This document shows positions 35,533 through 46,655 of a stretch of 64,000 nucleotides of DNA, piece by piece (positions within the stretch are counted from its first letter, which is position 1; each line of letters starts with the position of its first letter). Made by a program: the position numbers and the translations under genes. A model generated the notes under the pieces. It was not told where the DNA came from and ran no database searches. It saw nothing but the letters and a program-made list of their open reading frames with translations. Source of the stretch: Umbelopsis ramanniana AG (lineage: Eukaryota; Mucoromycota; Umbelopsidomycetes; Umbelopsidales; Umbelopsidaceae). The DNA is taken from contig NW_026252091.1 of NCBI RefSeq assembly GCF_025399195.1, positions 124,001 to 188,000 of the forward strand, given 5' to 3'.

Positions 35533-36252
35533 TTATGATTTTTTATATTGAGACAAGTAGTCAATGTAAATCAAATGCCTAATGCTATCAAAGTCGTCAG
35601 CGATTTTTTGACCATCGACAAGGTTTAGTGACCTTATTGGTTTTGATCCTAAGACCATAACTCGAACACCCTTTTGTTTCGCCCAGTTGATCAGGTTATT
35701 TAGCATCTGGTTGATGACACATTTGTAACCAGGGCAAACGCCTAACCGACTTAGCTGTCCCTCGTCTGTGGTTGGATTATAATCAAACCCTATTGCTCCG
35801 ATAATGCTTGACGATTCCTTGGTAGGCGTGCATACCCAGAAATTGGATTTGCCTTCAGGTTCGTATGTTCCATCTGGTCCAGATTTGAGCTTGTAATACT
35901 TGATGATATTAAGCAGGTCTTGGCTTTGCTTTTGTTGCAAATACTGTCTGACCTTCGTTCTTGTCAGCCAGTGGCACGTGAGATACACACCAGTGCCCCA
36001 TAGTATTATGCCGCCAATGGTTGCTGAAATCATGCTGTACCTATTCGCCCATTCTCGTGATCGACCGTGGGCAGTCCCAATGCTGAGCATTCCAACTACG
36101 CCAGCACATAAAAAGGAAATGGAAGACCAGCCAAGGAACATGGCACGAGTAGCGCGCTTAGTTAATTCGTCGGCCTCATTACAGAAGAGCTTTTGCACAG
36201 CTTGTAGATCAGACGGCTGGAAAACTCGAATGTACACTGCCGGGGTCACCAT
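35533..36252 (-). CDS. NAT8-like membrane GNAT acetyltransferase
   Basis: Single exon of 239 aa. The N-terminus starts with a GNAT beta-1 strand (VYIRVFQPSDLQAVQKLF). Two hydrophobic segments follow (MFLGWSSISFLCAGVVGMLS and ATIGGIILWGTGVYLTCHWL), which split the domain as in NAT8 and related ER-bound enzymes. The acetyl-CoA region is recognisable: IIGAIGFDYNP, then QLSRLGVCPGYKCVINQMLN, where the usual R/Q-x-x-G-x-G/A loop reads CPGYKC and is weak. The C-terminus lacks the usual LYEKxGF motif and may continue through an unrecognised intron. Substrate unknown. Confidence 0.72.
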   Translation of the reverse strand: MVTPAVYIRVFQPSDLQAVQKLFCNEADELTKRATRAMFLGWSSISFLCAGVVGMLSIGTAHGRSREWANRYSMISATIGGIILWGTGVYLTCHWLTRTKVRQYLQQKQSQDLLNIIKYYKLKSGPDGTYEPEGKSNFWVCTPTKESSSIIGAIGFDYNPTTDEGQLSRLGVCPGYKCVINQMLNNLINWAKQKGVRVMVLGSKPIRSLNLVDGQKIADDFDSIRHLIYIDYLSQYKKS

Positions 36253-36454
36253 CCCCTTAATATAAGGTTAGTGTGTTGAAAGAGCAGAAACTGAGGGTCG
36301 AGTGAGAGGGTCCTCACTGAACAATTTTCAAACACCGAATGTGGGAAACATTGAGGAAAAAATAATGAGAACAATAACTATGGTGACCAGTAAACCAGTA
36401 CAATTTTTATTTATGAATTTCTAGCGGATTGACGCAGACTCCCAACCTAAATGC

Positions 36455-37654
36455 TTAGAGGGAACGAGTGACTTGCCAGACACGGATCTTGTTATCAGTG
36501 TAACCAGAGAACAAAGTAGTGCCATCAGCGGACCAGGCAAGGGAAATGCACTGGGGGTCCAAGGACTTCTTACCACCCTCGAAGAATTCGGGGGAGAGTT
36601 CGTCAACAATGGACTTGGACTCGAGATCCCAGATCTTGATGCCAGAAGCAGTGGCAGCGCAGAGCCAGTAACGGTTGGGGGAGAAGACAAGGGAGTTGAC
36701 AATGTCACCAGCCTCAAGAGAGTACAAGTGCTTAGAGTCGTTAAGATCCCAGAGCATGACAATGCCGTCCTTACCACCGGAAGCGCAGAGGGAACCATCG
36801 GGAGAGACGGTGACGGTGTTGATGTAACCAGTGTGACCAATGTGGTTGGTTCTGAGCTTGCACTTGGTGAGCTCCCAAACCTTGACAACCTTGTCCCAAC
36901 CTCCGGAAACGATGACGGGGTTGGCAGGGTTGGGGGAGAAGCGAACGCAGGAGACCCACTCGGTGTGACCATCCTCTTGGATGTTGAACTTGCACTCACC
37001 AAGGGTGTTCCACAACTTGATGGTCTTGTCACGGGATCCAGAGACAATTTGACGGTTGTCAGAGGAGAAAGAGACGGACAAAACATCGTTGGTGTGACCG
37101 ACGAAACGGCGGGTGGTGGTGCCGGTGTTCAAGTCCCAAAGACGAAGGGTCTTGTCCCAGGAGGCGGACAAAGCGAATTGGCCATCAGAGGAGATAACAA
37201 CGTCCTCAACGAAGTGGTTGTGGCCGGTGAGAGACTTACGGGGAATACCGTAGCTGGTCTCATCTCTGGTAAGGTGCCAGACGATGATGGACTTGTCTGT
37301 AAAGAGCAATGGTGGAAAAAAAAAGGAGAAATGTCAAGATTAGCCTTCAGTCCAAAAGCTCTCAATTCTGAAGATCTTCTCAACTAACCGCGGGAGGCAG
37401 ACAAGACCATATCGGGGGCCTCGGAGGTGGTGGCAATGGCAGTAACTGAATGAAATTGAAAATGTCAATGCGTGATTCTATAATGTACGATTTGCAAATT
37501 TGCTCAATCAGAAATTTACCCCAGCCAGAGTGGCCTGTACGAAAGAACAAAGAAACCGTTAGTTATCATCCATCGTATATCATCCATAGGCAACCATCCA
37601 ACATCAGATGTATTATCTACCTTCAAGTGTTCCACGGAGTGACAGCGAATCCAT
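36455..37654 (-). CDS. RACK1/Asc1/Cpc2, 40S-associated WD40 scaffold
   Basis: This seven-blade beta-propeller sits on the 40S ribosome near the mRNA exit and links kinases to translation. Exon 1 gives [12 protein letters not shown] (ATG at 37654), joining to HSGW, then to [19 protein letters not shown] and [13 protein letters not shown]. The large last exon carries the remaining WD repeats: [39 protein letters not shown] and [20 protein letters not shown], ending in [10 protein letters not shown]. Codons are strongly biased to C or G at third positions, as expected of a ribosome-level expressed gene, and this leaves long open antisense frames. No snoRNA boxes in the right order are seen in its introns. 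Confidence 0.96.
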
Positions 37655-38240
37655 AGCTATTGTTAAAAAAAGAGGAGGATTCGCTATCTGCGCATGCACT
37701 TCTTGAATAAAGACAGTCGGCGGAGGAGAGCCTGAATCGGAATTTTGATGACGACAACACAATCGCCACACATCAAAGGTCATTTCATTCTTCAAGCACG
37801 CAGGGCAAGAGTTGAGCTTTCCAGAACCAAATGTTCAACAATTAGTGCTTTAGATTCAATTTTACTCATGACTATCATATTTTTTGATTAGTATTGCTCC
37901 TCTCTTTGCTTTTTTTCTTCAACTTCCTATATCTTGTTGATTTCACAAAATATATAACGTAATTCGGGTTTATGCAGCAGGACAAGACTTACTAATGAGC
38001 TTAGCCGCATTTTCTATTGCTTTCTTTCTATAATATTTATCAAACACGCTCTCTTTCTTAATTTTTGTGATCATTTCATGTTGGACAAACTCACCTTCTC
38101 TTTCTACGACAAAATTAAATTTGTTGAAATCACGTGCGTGCTAGCTCTCTTGCAATTTCATTGGTTCTTTGCCAAAAGTAAATGCTGTGCCGTCAAAAGT
38201 AATAGAACTTCAGAGCACCTTGTACTTGCAATTGTGACCA
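37655..38240. promoter_or_regulatory. Divergent promoter region of RACK1 and phytochelatin synthase
   Basis: About 590 bases shared by a very highly expressed translation gene and a metal-response gene. It is T/C-rich on the plus strand, including TTGCTTTTTTTCTTC near 37907 and a CTTTCTTTCT run near 38020. I see no clear TATA box at a fixed distance from either start and no metal-response motif that I can name. Confidence 0.45.
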
Positions 38241-39851
38241 ATGTTGAAGCGGTTACCAAGGAAACTCTCTAAATTACACCTCCACCATAATTTGTATGCC
38301 CCTAACTGCGTTGTTAATAGAGCACTTGTCTATCATTCTGTGCGAAATGTATCCCAAACTACTTCAGTGGAAAGCGAAGCGCTAGCCAAAGGAGATAGCA
38401 CTGCCAACGTGAAGCACCTTATTCGCAAACCTGATACTTCCGAGTTGCAAAACACTTTTTACCAACGAAAGCTACCGGAGCAATTGATTAAAATATCATC
38501 ACCCCACGGTAAACAACTTTTTCGAGAGGCAATGGATGCCGGGCAAACCGAAGGTTTTTTTCCTTTGACAGGGGCCTTTGCGTCCCAATCATCACCATCT
38601 TATTGCGGTCCTTCTTCATGTAAGGCATTATTAAACTGTCTGCTTCCACAAGTTCACATTTTTAACTCGACCTGACTTCCTTGCAGTGGCTCTTGTTTTA
38701 AATGCGCTAAATGTTGACCCTAAAAAAATATGGAAAGGTGCTTGGCGATGGTACTCTGGTATGTTGAAGAATAGTTTGCTCTCCGATATCTCAATTTCTA
38801 CTAACTTGTTCATTTTACAATAGACGAGATGCTGCAGTGCTGTTCTCCAAAGGAGCAGATGCAAAAAAATGGGATCACATTCGACCAGTTTGCCTGCTTA
38901 GCAAAATGTCATTGTAGTGTTGTTGTTAAGAGAGCTAGCAAAATTACATATGAAGAGTTCCTTGAGGACCTCAAGAAGGTTACTGCAACTTCTGATCAAC
39001 ATATGGTTATATCCTTTTCCCGGAAGACTCTTGGTCAGACTGGTGATGGACACTTTTCTCCAATTGGTGGATTTCACCCTGATACGAATATGGCTCTTGT
39101 CCTCGACACAGCACGCTTCAAATACCCAAGTTACTGGTGTTCAGCTAAGGTTCTTTTTGAATCGTTGATGCCAATTGACAAGGAAACTGGCCTTTCTAGG
39201 GGCTATTTCATCTTGAGCTACGATGACCTAAACCCTCCTGTCAGTCTCTGCCATTCTCAGTCCCAAACGGCAACAGCAACACCGCCACTGACGAAACTCG
39301 AAAGGACATTTCCATCCGATTCTCCACCATCAGCCTGTACGTCAGCACCGAGCATTAATACAAATACGAAACTCAATTGGTCGGCACTAGCCAAGGTGTT
39401 TTGCCAAAAGATCCCAGAAGACATGTGGGTGGAAAAGCCACAGACATTGAAAGAAGTGGTCAACCTGGTGTTGAGGAACATTCCTCGAGAGTACAGTAAT
39501 ATCATCGGACAGCGTGTCACATCCTCATCAATGGCTACGGCAACCGACACCTACATTGATGTGCTCTTCAAGGATACATCCGCCTCGCCTTTGTATCCCA
39601 TTGTTCACCAAGCCATATATCCATCCAGTACCTCTGAAAAGCCTGACTCACATGCTGTCTTCGCCACTCTGTTCTTGCTTGGCTCTCCTCGCATGTTATA
39701 TACCTCACTACCCCGTGACCTCCAAAAGTTATTTGATCATTATCGAAGCACTGTCAGCTCGATGCCCTTGGTTAAACGGGAAGTGGATAGAATTTCTATA
39801 GAAATTATTGAATTGACAAAGTCGTTTTGTACTTGCGGCAAACCTATCTAG
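38241..39851 (+). CDS. Phytochelatin synthase with a presequence-like leader
   Basis: This gamma-glutamylcysteine dipeptidyl transpeptidase makes phytochelatins from glutathione for Cd and Zn tolerance. Three exons (38241-38619, 38687-38758, 38824-39851) join to 492 aa. The catalytic triad is present: Cys in SPSYCGPSS, His in GDGHFSPIGGFH and Asp in LVLDTARFKYPSYW. Other family blocks are LALVLNALNVDPKKIWKGAW and MLQCCSPKEQMQKNGITFDQ. The C-terminal half is less conserved and ends in FCTCGKPI. The first 40 residues, with many Arg, Lys and His and no acids (MLKRLPRKLSKLHLHH), look like a mitochondrial presequence. Confidence 0.95.
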
Positions 39852-40126
39852 AAACTTGTAAACACACTGTAAATTCTCATACAAATGTACTAATACACAT
39901 CGCATGGTGGCAATTTGTGAACTGTCAAGTCTTCAGACCTCTAAGGAAATGAAAGATAGCAATACACCTCAACAGGCTGCATGCAATGACTTCCTCGACA
40001 AGGCAAAATTTGAGCGGAACGTGACTGCTTTCATCTGAAGCAGCGTGAGCCACAAAAAAAATAACATTTGTACCAACTGGCGATTTGATTGAAAAAATAG
40101 TCTACGCTCAATAAACTTCAGCAAAG

Positions 40127-41055
40127 ATGGCACAACTGGCCATGAACCGACCAGAAGTCATACAGTCTCTCATCGATGGAGTTGACAGATACAATCCCGA
40201 CAACATTTCCATCCTGGAAGAATACTTGGCTACACAATGCCAAAATGAAGAATATGATCTGATGGCCAACCTCGCTGCATTGAAGTTGTACGGTTCGAGA
40301 TTTCTGCTTTACTAGACCTTGTAGCAACTTGTATGACGCTGCATTGTAGTGTATTTGGAGCTTTCCAGTATACTCGACTTCTAAATGCACGGTTGCTGCC
40401 ACCTGATTGAAACTGCATTGAATTACATGAAAACTGACCATTTGGTTCATTTGAATAGGTACCAATTCAACCCTCATCTCACCAACGACCGTGTCATCAT
40501 AAATATTCTCGCAAAAGCTTTGACTGCTGTTCCTGCACCAGACTTCAACCTCTGTCTGTATTTGCTTACCGAGCCCATGGTTAGTTTGCTATAACAACGC
40601 TTTAAAATTAGGAAGATATATGTGATTAACATGACGTTTCGTTTTTTTTTTTTTTTTTGGTGCAGATCATAGACGAATCCATCAAACAACTGACTGCACT
40701 CCATCAATTGCTTGAGCAATCTCGATATGCAAAGTTCTGGGAGACTTACAAGTCTGATTCAGCTTATGAACAACTTGTTTCCGAAGTTCGTGGATTCAGC
40801 CGCGCTATTCGCAGCATTGTCGCTCGCGTCGTTAGTATGACACACCAGCAAATTGCTTCCTCATTACTGGAATCTTACCTTGATCTTAGCGGAGACGATT
40901 TTGCTGCCTTCGTCAAGGAACAGAACTGGGAGCTCAAGGGTGCTATTGTTCAGATCCCTGTCAACAAGGATAATGAAGCCAAGACTGTTGTCATCAGAGA
41001 GAACATCAAGTTTGAACAGCTTACAAAGGTTATCGGCTACTCTAACGAGATGTAA
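40127..41055 (+). CDS. Translation initiation factor eIF3 subunit k
   Basis: Subunit k is a non-core member of eIF3, with a HAM/PCI-type winged-helix fold. Three exons. The start ATG at 40127 gives MAQLAMNRPEVIQSLIDGVD and RYNPDNISILEEYLATQ, the typical N-terminal block. Exon 2 encodes YQFNPHLTNDRVIINILAKA. The last exon encodes RGFSRAIRSIVARVVSMTHQ and the C-terminal winged helix (SGDDFAAFVKEQNWELKG, ENIKFEQLTKVIGYSNEM). The second intron has a T run of 16 just before its acceptor. Length is about 220 aa, normal for the family. Budding yeast lacks this subunit, so its presence fits a less reduced fungus. Confidence 0.95.
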
Positions 41056-41720
41056 AAAACGAAAACAATACCAAACGAGGCGTATAATCGCTACTTCCAC
41101 GAGCTCAACCCCCCACCATCCACTTATCTGAACGGCGCTTTTTTAGATATAAAGCGACTTGTAGATATACTTGAATAAAAAAAAATGAAGCAATATTAGC
41201 GGAACGATGAATGTTTACACTATATATTGGTCATGTAGTTTTGTTGGTTGCAGAGGCGGCCCTCCCAAAGAATGGCATCCATATGTTGCGATGGCATTGT
41301 ACGGTGAAATGTCGTATCCTTGGCGACGAGGTTGTGGCAAACAATTGCGGTGTTTTCCGTTGATATAAGACGTCTTCAATATTACTGTCAGCGTTTAGGT
41401 ACTAGTTTCGGCATGGTTGTACAAATACAGATAAATTGCTATAGCAACCACTGGAATATCAATTGGTCTGTGAATCGCGAAGCAACTGGTGCAACAGAAG
41501 GGGTGTTAAAAAAAGTTTATTCATGCCTGCGTTTGCTCGAAATTACAGAAGACTGAAAACCTGAACCACGCACGAAGGATAATCTGAGGCGACTATGGGG
41601 AACGTAGGATACTTTTTGTAATTTCAGGTCAACATATACAACTAAGGAGAAAAATTGATGTAACTGTACACTGGTACTAAGTGGTTAAAATAAAGAATTG
41701 CTTGTGCTAGATGCTTATAT
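41056..41720. other. Convergent intergenic region after eIF3k and KCS1
   Basis: About 665 bases between converging genes. The only sizeable frame (41320-41556, plus) has no recognisable content. AATAAA-like signals occur near both gene ends (for example AATAAAAA near 41175). Nothing else is seen. Confidence 0.4.
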
Positions 41721-44099
41721 CTAATCATCGCCTAATGGGCTGCTATTGTCTCCGACGCCTTGAAAGACGTCTTCACCCTCGACGATCTCAATGTCACTAA
41801 TATCACCGCCATGTGTTCGATATATATATTCAAAACAATTGACTAGGGTCTTCAGGCCTAATAAATACCCTTTGTCTGGACCATCGTGCGTCGGTGGGTA
41901 GGTCATCTTGTCGCCGTGTTCGCGAATTTCATTTGCACTGACACAGTGGTCAAAGTCAATGATGCGAATGTCGATTTTCCTTTTACTGTCATTATCGCCG
42001 TCATATATTACAAGCAGTGAGGATGTGTAGAAGCGATATCCGTTCAGCTGTCGTATAACACCTGCGAGACGCCGCAGCTTGCGCAGAAGCACTGGGATAT
42101 GCTGTATTTGACAGGATTCGCCATTGTCAAGATATTCCACAAGAGTGTTACGGAATGTAACCGCATTAAGACCTCTTCCATAATACTTGTCTTGGAATAA
42201 GAATTGAGAAATATTACGCTTATAAACCTATCGTATTTAAAGCAGTCAGATACCGGGGTATGCTTTACTTCCATCATAATCGAATAGGTCGTCTTACCTG
42301 CATGCCGCACACACGAACGCCTAGTGATTTGCTTGTCGAGCTTTCGCATTTTGCTGTCTGACTTTTCATCTTTGCTTCGGTAGCATATACTCCATATTGT
42401 CGCGTTCCCATCTTGAGATCAAGTACGCAAGGATATTTGAGTTCATCCGTCAGATCCTCTATTAAGATAAATTGTTGTACATGATCACCACTTGTTTCGT
42501 CAGTAGTTTGTGTTTTTTGGGATTTCATTTTTTGCAACCCTTTGTTGTAAAGTTGAAGCGACCATGGGTTGTTTGGACGGCTGATTCGATTAAAGGTTGA
42601 GGATACCGTTCCGCTTTCTGTTGGGTTCGTCATCTCTTCACCAAAATGAGGTCCTGCCTCGCTGTAAGCTTCGTCCTCAAACCTTGGATCATCTAGCAAT
42701 GATTTGCTGGAAACTTCCTGTAGAATTGAAGAATCACGAGCGATTGCTAGCTCTGGTAACGTCGAATAAGAACTACTTGTATTCATAGGCCGAGGTAGGC
42801 TATCTTCAAGATCATCCATTTCGAAAATGATCTCTCCGTCGTCGGTGTTTAATGGAGATGGACTGCCATTGGGTATATCATCGCCACGCTTATGACGATG
42901 CGTCTTTTGAGAACGCATTTTTGGAGTTTGTGGGGCGGAAGTAGTGGAAACGATATTAGGACGTCGCAGCTGTACTGATATCCTATCTACTGAGCGGGCT
43001 CCTACATCTGCTAAGGTTGGTTCAAAAGAACTAGCAGCGGATAAAACGGATGCGTTGGAGAGAGATTGTTTATACAGAGAGGATGGATTCTGAGGGAGGT
43101 GAATACTAGAGTGATTATCAAACGACGTGTCCAAGCTGTTGTTGGATGTCGCGTAGGGAAATGGTATAGGTTCGATATGTGATAAGCTTCTTGAGGTAGG
43201 TATTGAATTCGACCTTGGTGAGCAGTCTATTAAATCATCGAAAAAGTTCTGAGACGAATGCCTCCTCAACTTTGCAGGCTGGCTCAATTGAAAGTTATCT
43301 GCTGTATTTACAACATCCTTGCTATAGACTGGATTCTCGACATAGTAGCGGGAAGATTTGCGGTGCTTTGAATGATTATGATGCCATCCCCGAACCTGTT
43401 TTAACCTCTCTCGTAAAGCTTGCGGAGAAAATACTTCGCTCAATACCTGCTCTTGAAAGCTTTTGTTTATTGTTCTTGGCTGACCTGTGGCACGCTCAGA
43501 GGAGTGGCTTGATGATGAGGCTGAATCAGAATTGCCACAAAGGTTATGACCAAGGCGATCCTGCGATTGATTAGGCGAACTGGATCTTGAATGTGCCGTA
43601 CTGTTCTGATGTGACATCCAGTCTCTTAAAAGATGTTTGTTTTTATCAAAAACGACTTCCGGCATGAGATGAGATTGCCTATCTGTTTGATCAGTACTCG
43701 GTTGGCGATAAGAAACATTGAGGACGCCAAGATATTGTGGTGTGAAAGGAATCAGCAAATGATGATCTGATGCGAGGTGTTCATAAAATTTTCGTTCAGC
43801 TGGAGTAGCTACTTTGCATATAGCACGTTTCGAAAAGCGAAAAATAGACGCGTGGCCTGCAATCGATTTTTGTTAGCCAACGACGGAGGTTGGGTTGTTA
43901 CTATAAAATGATATGGACGAGCCTTACCTCCAACTTGATTATCAAATGGTAGCAGTGGTATTGATTCTGTTATTTCAGTTGGATCGAATAATTGTTGTTG
44001 ACGTTCGTCGTCCGACCAAGAATCAGTATCACTTGCATCATGATCGAAATCGACGCTGTCGCCTTCACCATCGTAATCAGAGATGTCCCAGTCAGTCAT
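41721..44099 (-). CDS. Inositol hexakisphosphate kinase (Kcs1 type)
   Basis: The enzyme makes inositol pyrophosphates (5-InsP7), which control phosphate sensing through SPX proteins. The ATG at 44099 opens an acidic N-terminus ([19 protein letters not shown]). The exon end NQVGG joins to [20 protein letters not shown] and [11 protein letters not shown], the fungal Kcs1 N-lobe block. A disordered insert of about 300 residues follows. The kinase core has the PxxxDxKxG signature as [14 protein letters not shown], with RVCGMQ after it. The C-terminal exons carry the metal-binding IRIIDFDHC and end in SSPLGDD. The large linker is usual for fungal Kcs1. Confidence 0.94.
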
Positions 44100-45210
44100 T
44101 CGAGGTGCAAATGATATGCACAAGAGGACCAATGGGGTTATTAATCAGATATAACTATATAAAAAGTGTATTTTCACTGATTATGACTAAACGATTCTCT
44201 ACAAACGAGGTTGCGGACCAGGGAAAAAAATACTCAAACTGCAAAATCGGGTTTGCTCCAAAAGTAATGGTGAAATATTGAACCCCCGATAATTGACATC
44301 AGTGTCTTGCAGTATCAATTTTGGGCATGGTTGGACACAGACCGGGGTCATGTACAGCTCTCTGTCATTTCGAAGAAGCCTATGTCTTCCTACAACAGTC
44401 TATGGATGCTTTTGTTTTCCTTCAAATACTGAGATATGCCGTTTTGCCAGGTCACCAGCCGGCTCTGTAAAGCTAAAACTTCTTTATTCCTGCAGCCACG
44501 TGAGGCAACCAAGCGTATCCCATTTGAAGTCAACCAGCCAATGGGACCACAAGGTAAGAAAACGTATCCTGTGCTGGTTAAGGTTGCTCAAAATTCTACA
44601 GCACATGGCGAAACTCATTGCTCCCCACTCTTCGACTTCCTTTCTTGCGCCTCTGTGTACGCATTTGGTATTCGTTCATGAGAATTTACCCACCAGGCAA
44701 TTTGCGGGCCGCTTTCTGCTCCTTCTGCCATTGGACGGCCGTTAAGAAAATGTGTTCGTGGCACACTGTTCCTGTCTTTGCTTATTTGGCAAATTGGGTC
44801 TCAATTTATCATTTCATTTTATTCTCAACGTTTGAGTGTGAATGCTGACGGCTAGTTAGTTAAATATGCAACTTTGCTGTGAAGCATTTAGATGAACTGA
44901 CATGCATGAGTTACTACGTATGATGTCCTTTGAACAAAAGAAAATGTGAATGGACAATAATACTCTTGGCTGCATTGTACATATCGAATGACATGGGATG
45001 CTATTCCAATTAAAAATACCCTTTATTCATATTGTGATTCTTCCTACATGTATAGCACATTTCAAGCAGCGTCAATGCACAATATGAGATTCAAGTCAGT
45101 TCGGTACTTTTATTGGCACACCCCTTATTAAGCGCATTACTCGAATGCCTGTTTACACTTGTAACGAGACAAGAGAGTGTATAGAAAGGTTCGGCAGCTT
45201 TCCGGTGGCT
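44100..45210. other. Gene-poor stretch between KCS1 and the first HsbA-like gene
   Basis: About 1.1 kb. Overlapping plus-strand frames at 44293-44745 and 44436-44681 code for nothing I recognise and have no strong start context. No RNA gene is seen. It lies at the left edge of the gene-poor island. Confidence 0.4.
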
Positions 45211-45759
45211 TTAGTTTTTCAGCTGTGCGTAAGCGTCCGCAAAAAGCTTGTCGATCTGTTCTCTGACTGCAGTTGCATTCTTAGCCATTTCATCAGATAA
45301 ATGTGCCTTGAAACAATCTCCTAGACGATCAACGTGGTCTTCTAGTCCCTTAATACGGGACTCGATACCAGCTGCATTGAAAACAAGCCCGTACTTTTCC
45401 TTGAGGGTAATGAAGGTATGTAAAGAATCATCAAACTGCTTTACTATGTCCGCAGTCTGCCCGAACAGCAACTTGGCCTCATCTGGCGTGAACTGGCGCT
45501 GTAATGCCGTGCATTGGAAGGTAGAATTTTCAAATAGCTTCTCTAGCTGCTGCTCTGTTACCACAACTTGATAGGCGGAACTCAATGAACCAGTCTTTTG
45601 AAATTCGTGAGCCAATGAATTGACCTCAACAAGCTTTTTGTAGATCAAGTCGTAACCCAAGGGTACCGACATACCAGCTGGATTTACTTGTTTTCCAGCG
45701 AATCCGGCATGAGCCGTAGCTGCAGCGAGCAATAAGCAAATTGTTGATAAGCAACGCAT
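45211..45759 (-). CDS. Small secreted HsbA-like protein, copy A
   Basis: Single exon of 182 aa. A signal peptide is clear: MRCLSTICLLLAAATAHA. The mature part is predicted helical, acidic, and has two cysteines (FQCTALQ and GDCFKAHL), which could form one disulfide. Size, secretion and all-helical pattern resemble HsbA / cell wall galactomannoprotein proteins that coat hydrophobic surfaces or bind lipids in other fungi, but the match is by pattern only. It shares the C-[FY]-x-x-H-[LV] block and C-terminal helix with two paralogues at 48727 and 50054. Unlike them it lacks a Lys-Arg site after the signal. A TATA box lies 46 bases upstream. Confidence 0.75.
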   Translation of the reverse strand: MRCLSTICLLLAAATAHAGFAGKQVNPAGMSVPLGYDLIYKKLVEVNSLAHEFQKTGSLSSAYQVVVTEQQLEKLFENSTFQCTALQRQFTPDEAKLLFGQTADIVKQFDDSLHTFITLKEKYGLVFNAAGIESRIKGLEDHVDRLGDCFKAHLSDEMAKNATAVREQIDKLFADAYAQLKN

Positions 45760-45797
45760 TAGGACGTTTATTACGAAAGTCGTATTCTCAATGGTGT

Positions 45798-45805
45798 CTT
45801 TTATA
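45798..45805 (-). promoter_or_regulatory. TATA box of HsbA-like copy A
   Basis: TATAAAAG on the minus strand, about 46 bases before the start codon. The same octamer stands at a similar distance from both paralogues. Confidence 0.7.
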
Positions 45806-46490
45806 TTGACATAACCGAATTAAAGAGGCACAGTCGTAAAATTTGAATAATGCAACATCCAACATACTTGTTGATATCATGTTAACCAAATAGTTGGTAA
45901 TACCATAGCTCGCATGCCTTGCACTCGCGACATAATGGCGATAGGCTGTGTTCCTAGTCACATTTAAGATCGCGCAATAGCAGAATCACATACGCCATTG
46001 ATCTTATTGAGAAAGCGCATAGAGAGTTAAATAACTAATAACCTTTCTTGCATAAGGCCAAATATGTCAACTGAAAATTCGGGGGGGGGGAGGGTTTTTA
46101 TGACCTTCAAGGTCACAATAACATACCTGAGATTCAAACCAAAGCTTCTGACATCAAGCATTGTGGTAAGGGTGAATGAGTTTAGGTCACTGGACAATTT
46201 TCCAGTGAGAATTATGGACGGCCATAGAAGAGCTCTAACTGAGCTGTGGAGGTGCCTTGTGTGTTCTATATATATCTAAGTTTGCGCTCGATTAAAGGAA
46301 TGGTGTGTGCATTGGACTCAAGTTTGTTGCTGTAGGAACTGTTTCCAGTACCAGAACTGCACCCCTTAAAAAAAAGACGGGGATTTTTCAAGATGTCATG
46401 CGTCGGGTCGACAAACGAAAAATGATTTTTTTGAAATAAAAACCACATCTTCCTTCTGCAAAAGTTTAAATGTACTGAGCATTAAAAGAG
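45806..46490. other. Intergenic stretch left of the tRNA gene
   Basis: About 690 bases with no supported gene. It holds a run of ten G residues at 46081-46090, which stands out in this A/T-rich region. Short frames at 46064-46279 and 46266-46448 are not supported. Confidence 0.4.
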
Positions 46491-46588
46491 TGCTCTTGGC
46501 GAGGATCGAACTCGCGATCTTCGCGTGACCTAGTATATACAGATTATGCATATAAGCACGACGCATTAAACCACTATGCTACAAGAGC
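46491..46588 (-). tRNA. tRNA-Ile (anticodon UAU) with 24-base intron
   Basis: The full cloverleaf is visible on the minus strand. The acceptor stem pairs GCTCTTG with CAAGAGC, followed by discriminator A. The D stem is GCAT/ATGC, the anticodon stem TCGTG/CGCGA with loop CTTATA+A (anticodon TAT), and the T arm GCGAG-TTCGATC-CTCGC. A 24-base intron sits one base after the anticodon, the standard place. Spliced length is 74 bases. The anticodon arm closely resembles the intron-bearing yeast tRNA-Ile(UAU). A and B boxes are present, and TTTT four to seven bases downstream (46484-46487) would end Pol III transcription. Confidence 0.95.
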
Positions 46589-46594
46589 ATGAAT

Positions 46595-46655
46595 TGAACT
46601 CACGACCTTCTGAGTGCAGATTGGAAATCTTCCCCAGTCGGCTATATGTTCAGCT
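46595..46655 (-). pseudogene. Probable tRNA-like relic beside tRNA-Ile
   Basis: Read on the minus strand, this stretch has a GCCGACTGGGGAAG D-arm-like part and AAGGTCGTGAGTTCAATTC, which looks like a variable loop plus T arm. The T stem does not pair on its 3' side and no acceptor stem closes it. It ends right where the tRNA-Ile begins. It may be a broken tRNA copy left by a local rearrangement, or chance. Confidence 0.35.

Noticed and set aside
35322-35564. 80-codon minus-strand frame overlapping the end of the NAT8-like gene
   Set aside because: No conserved content and no clear splice linking it to the acetyltransferase; possible last exon only.
36473-37387. 304-codon plus-strand frame, and a 221-codon frame at 36421-37086 on the minus strand in another frame
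   Set aside because: Both are shadows of the RACK1 coding region, created by its strong third-position bias; the translations are low in information and match no family.
37310-37612. Possible intronic C/D snoRNA in RACK1, as in the budding yeast ASC1 gene
   Set aside because: I looked for an RTGATGA box followed by CTGA near intron ends; boxes either are absent or stand in the wrong order.
44293-44848. Overlapping plus-strand frames of 76 to 150 codons
   Set aside because: No recognisable domain, signal or splice logic, and starts are not ATG in some; they are likely chance frames in intergenic DNA.
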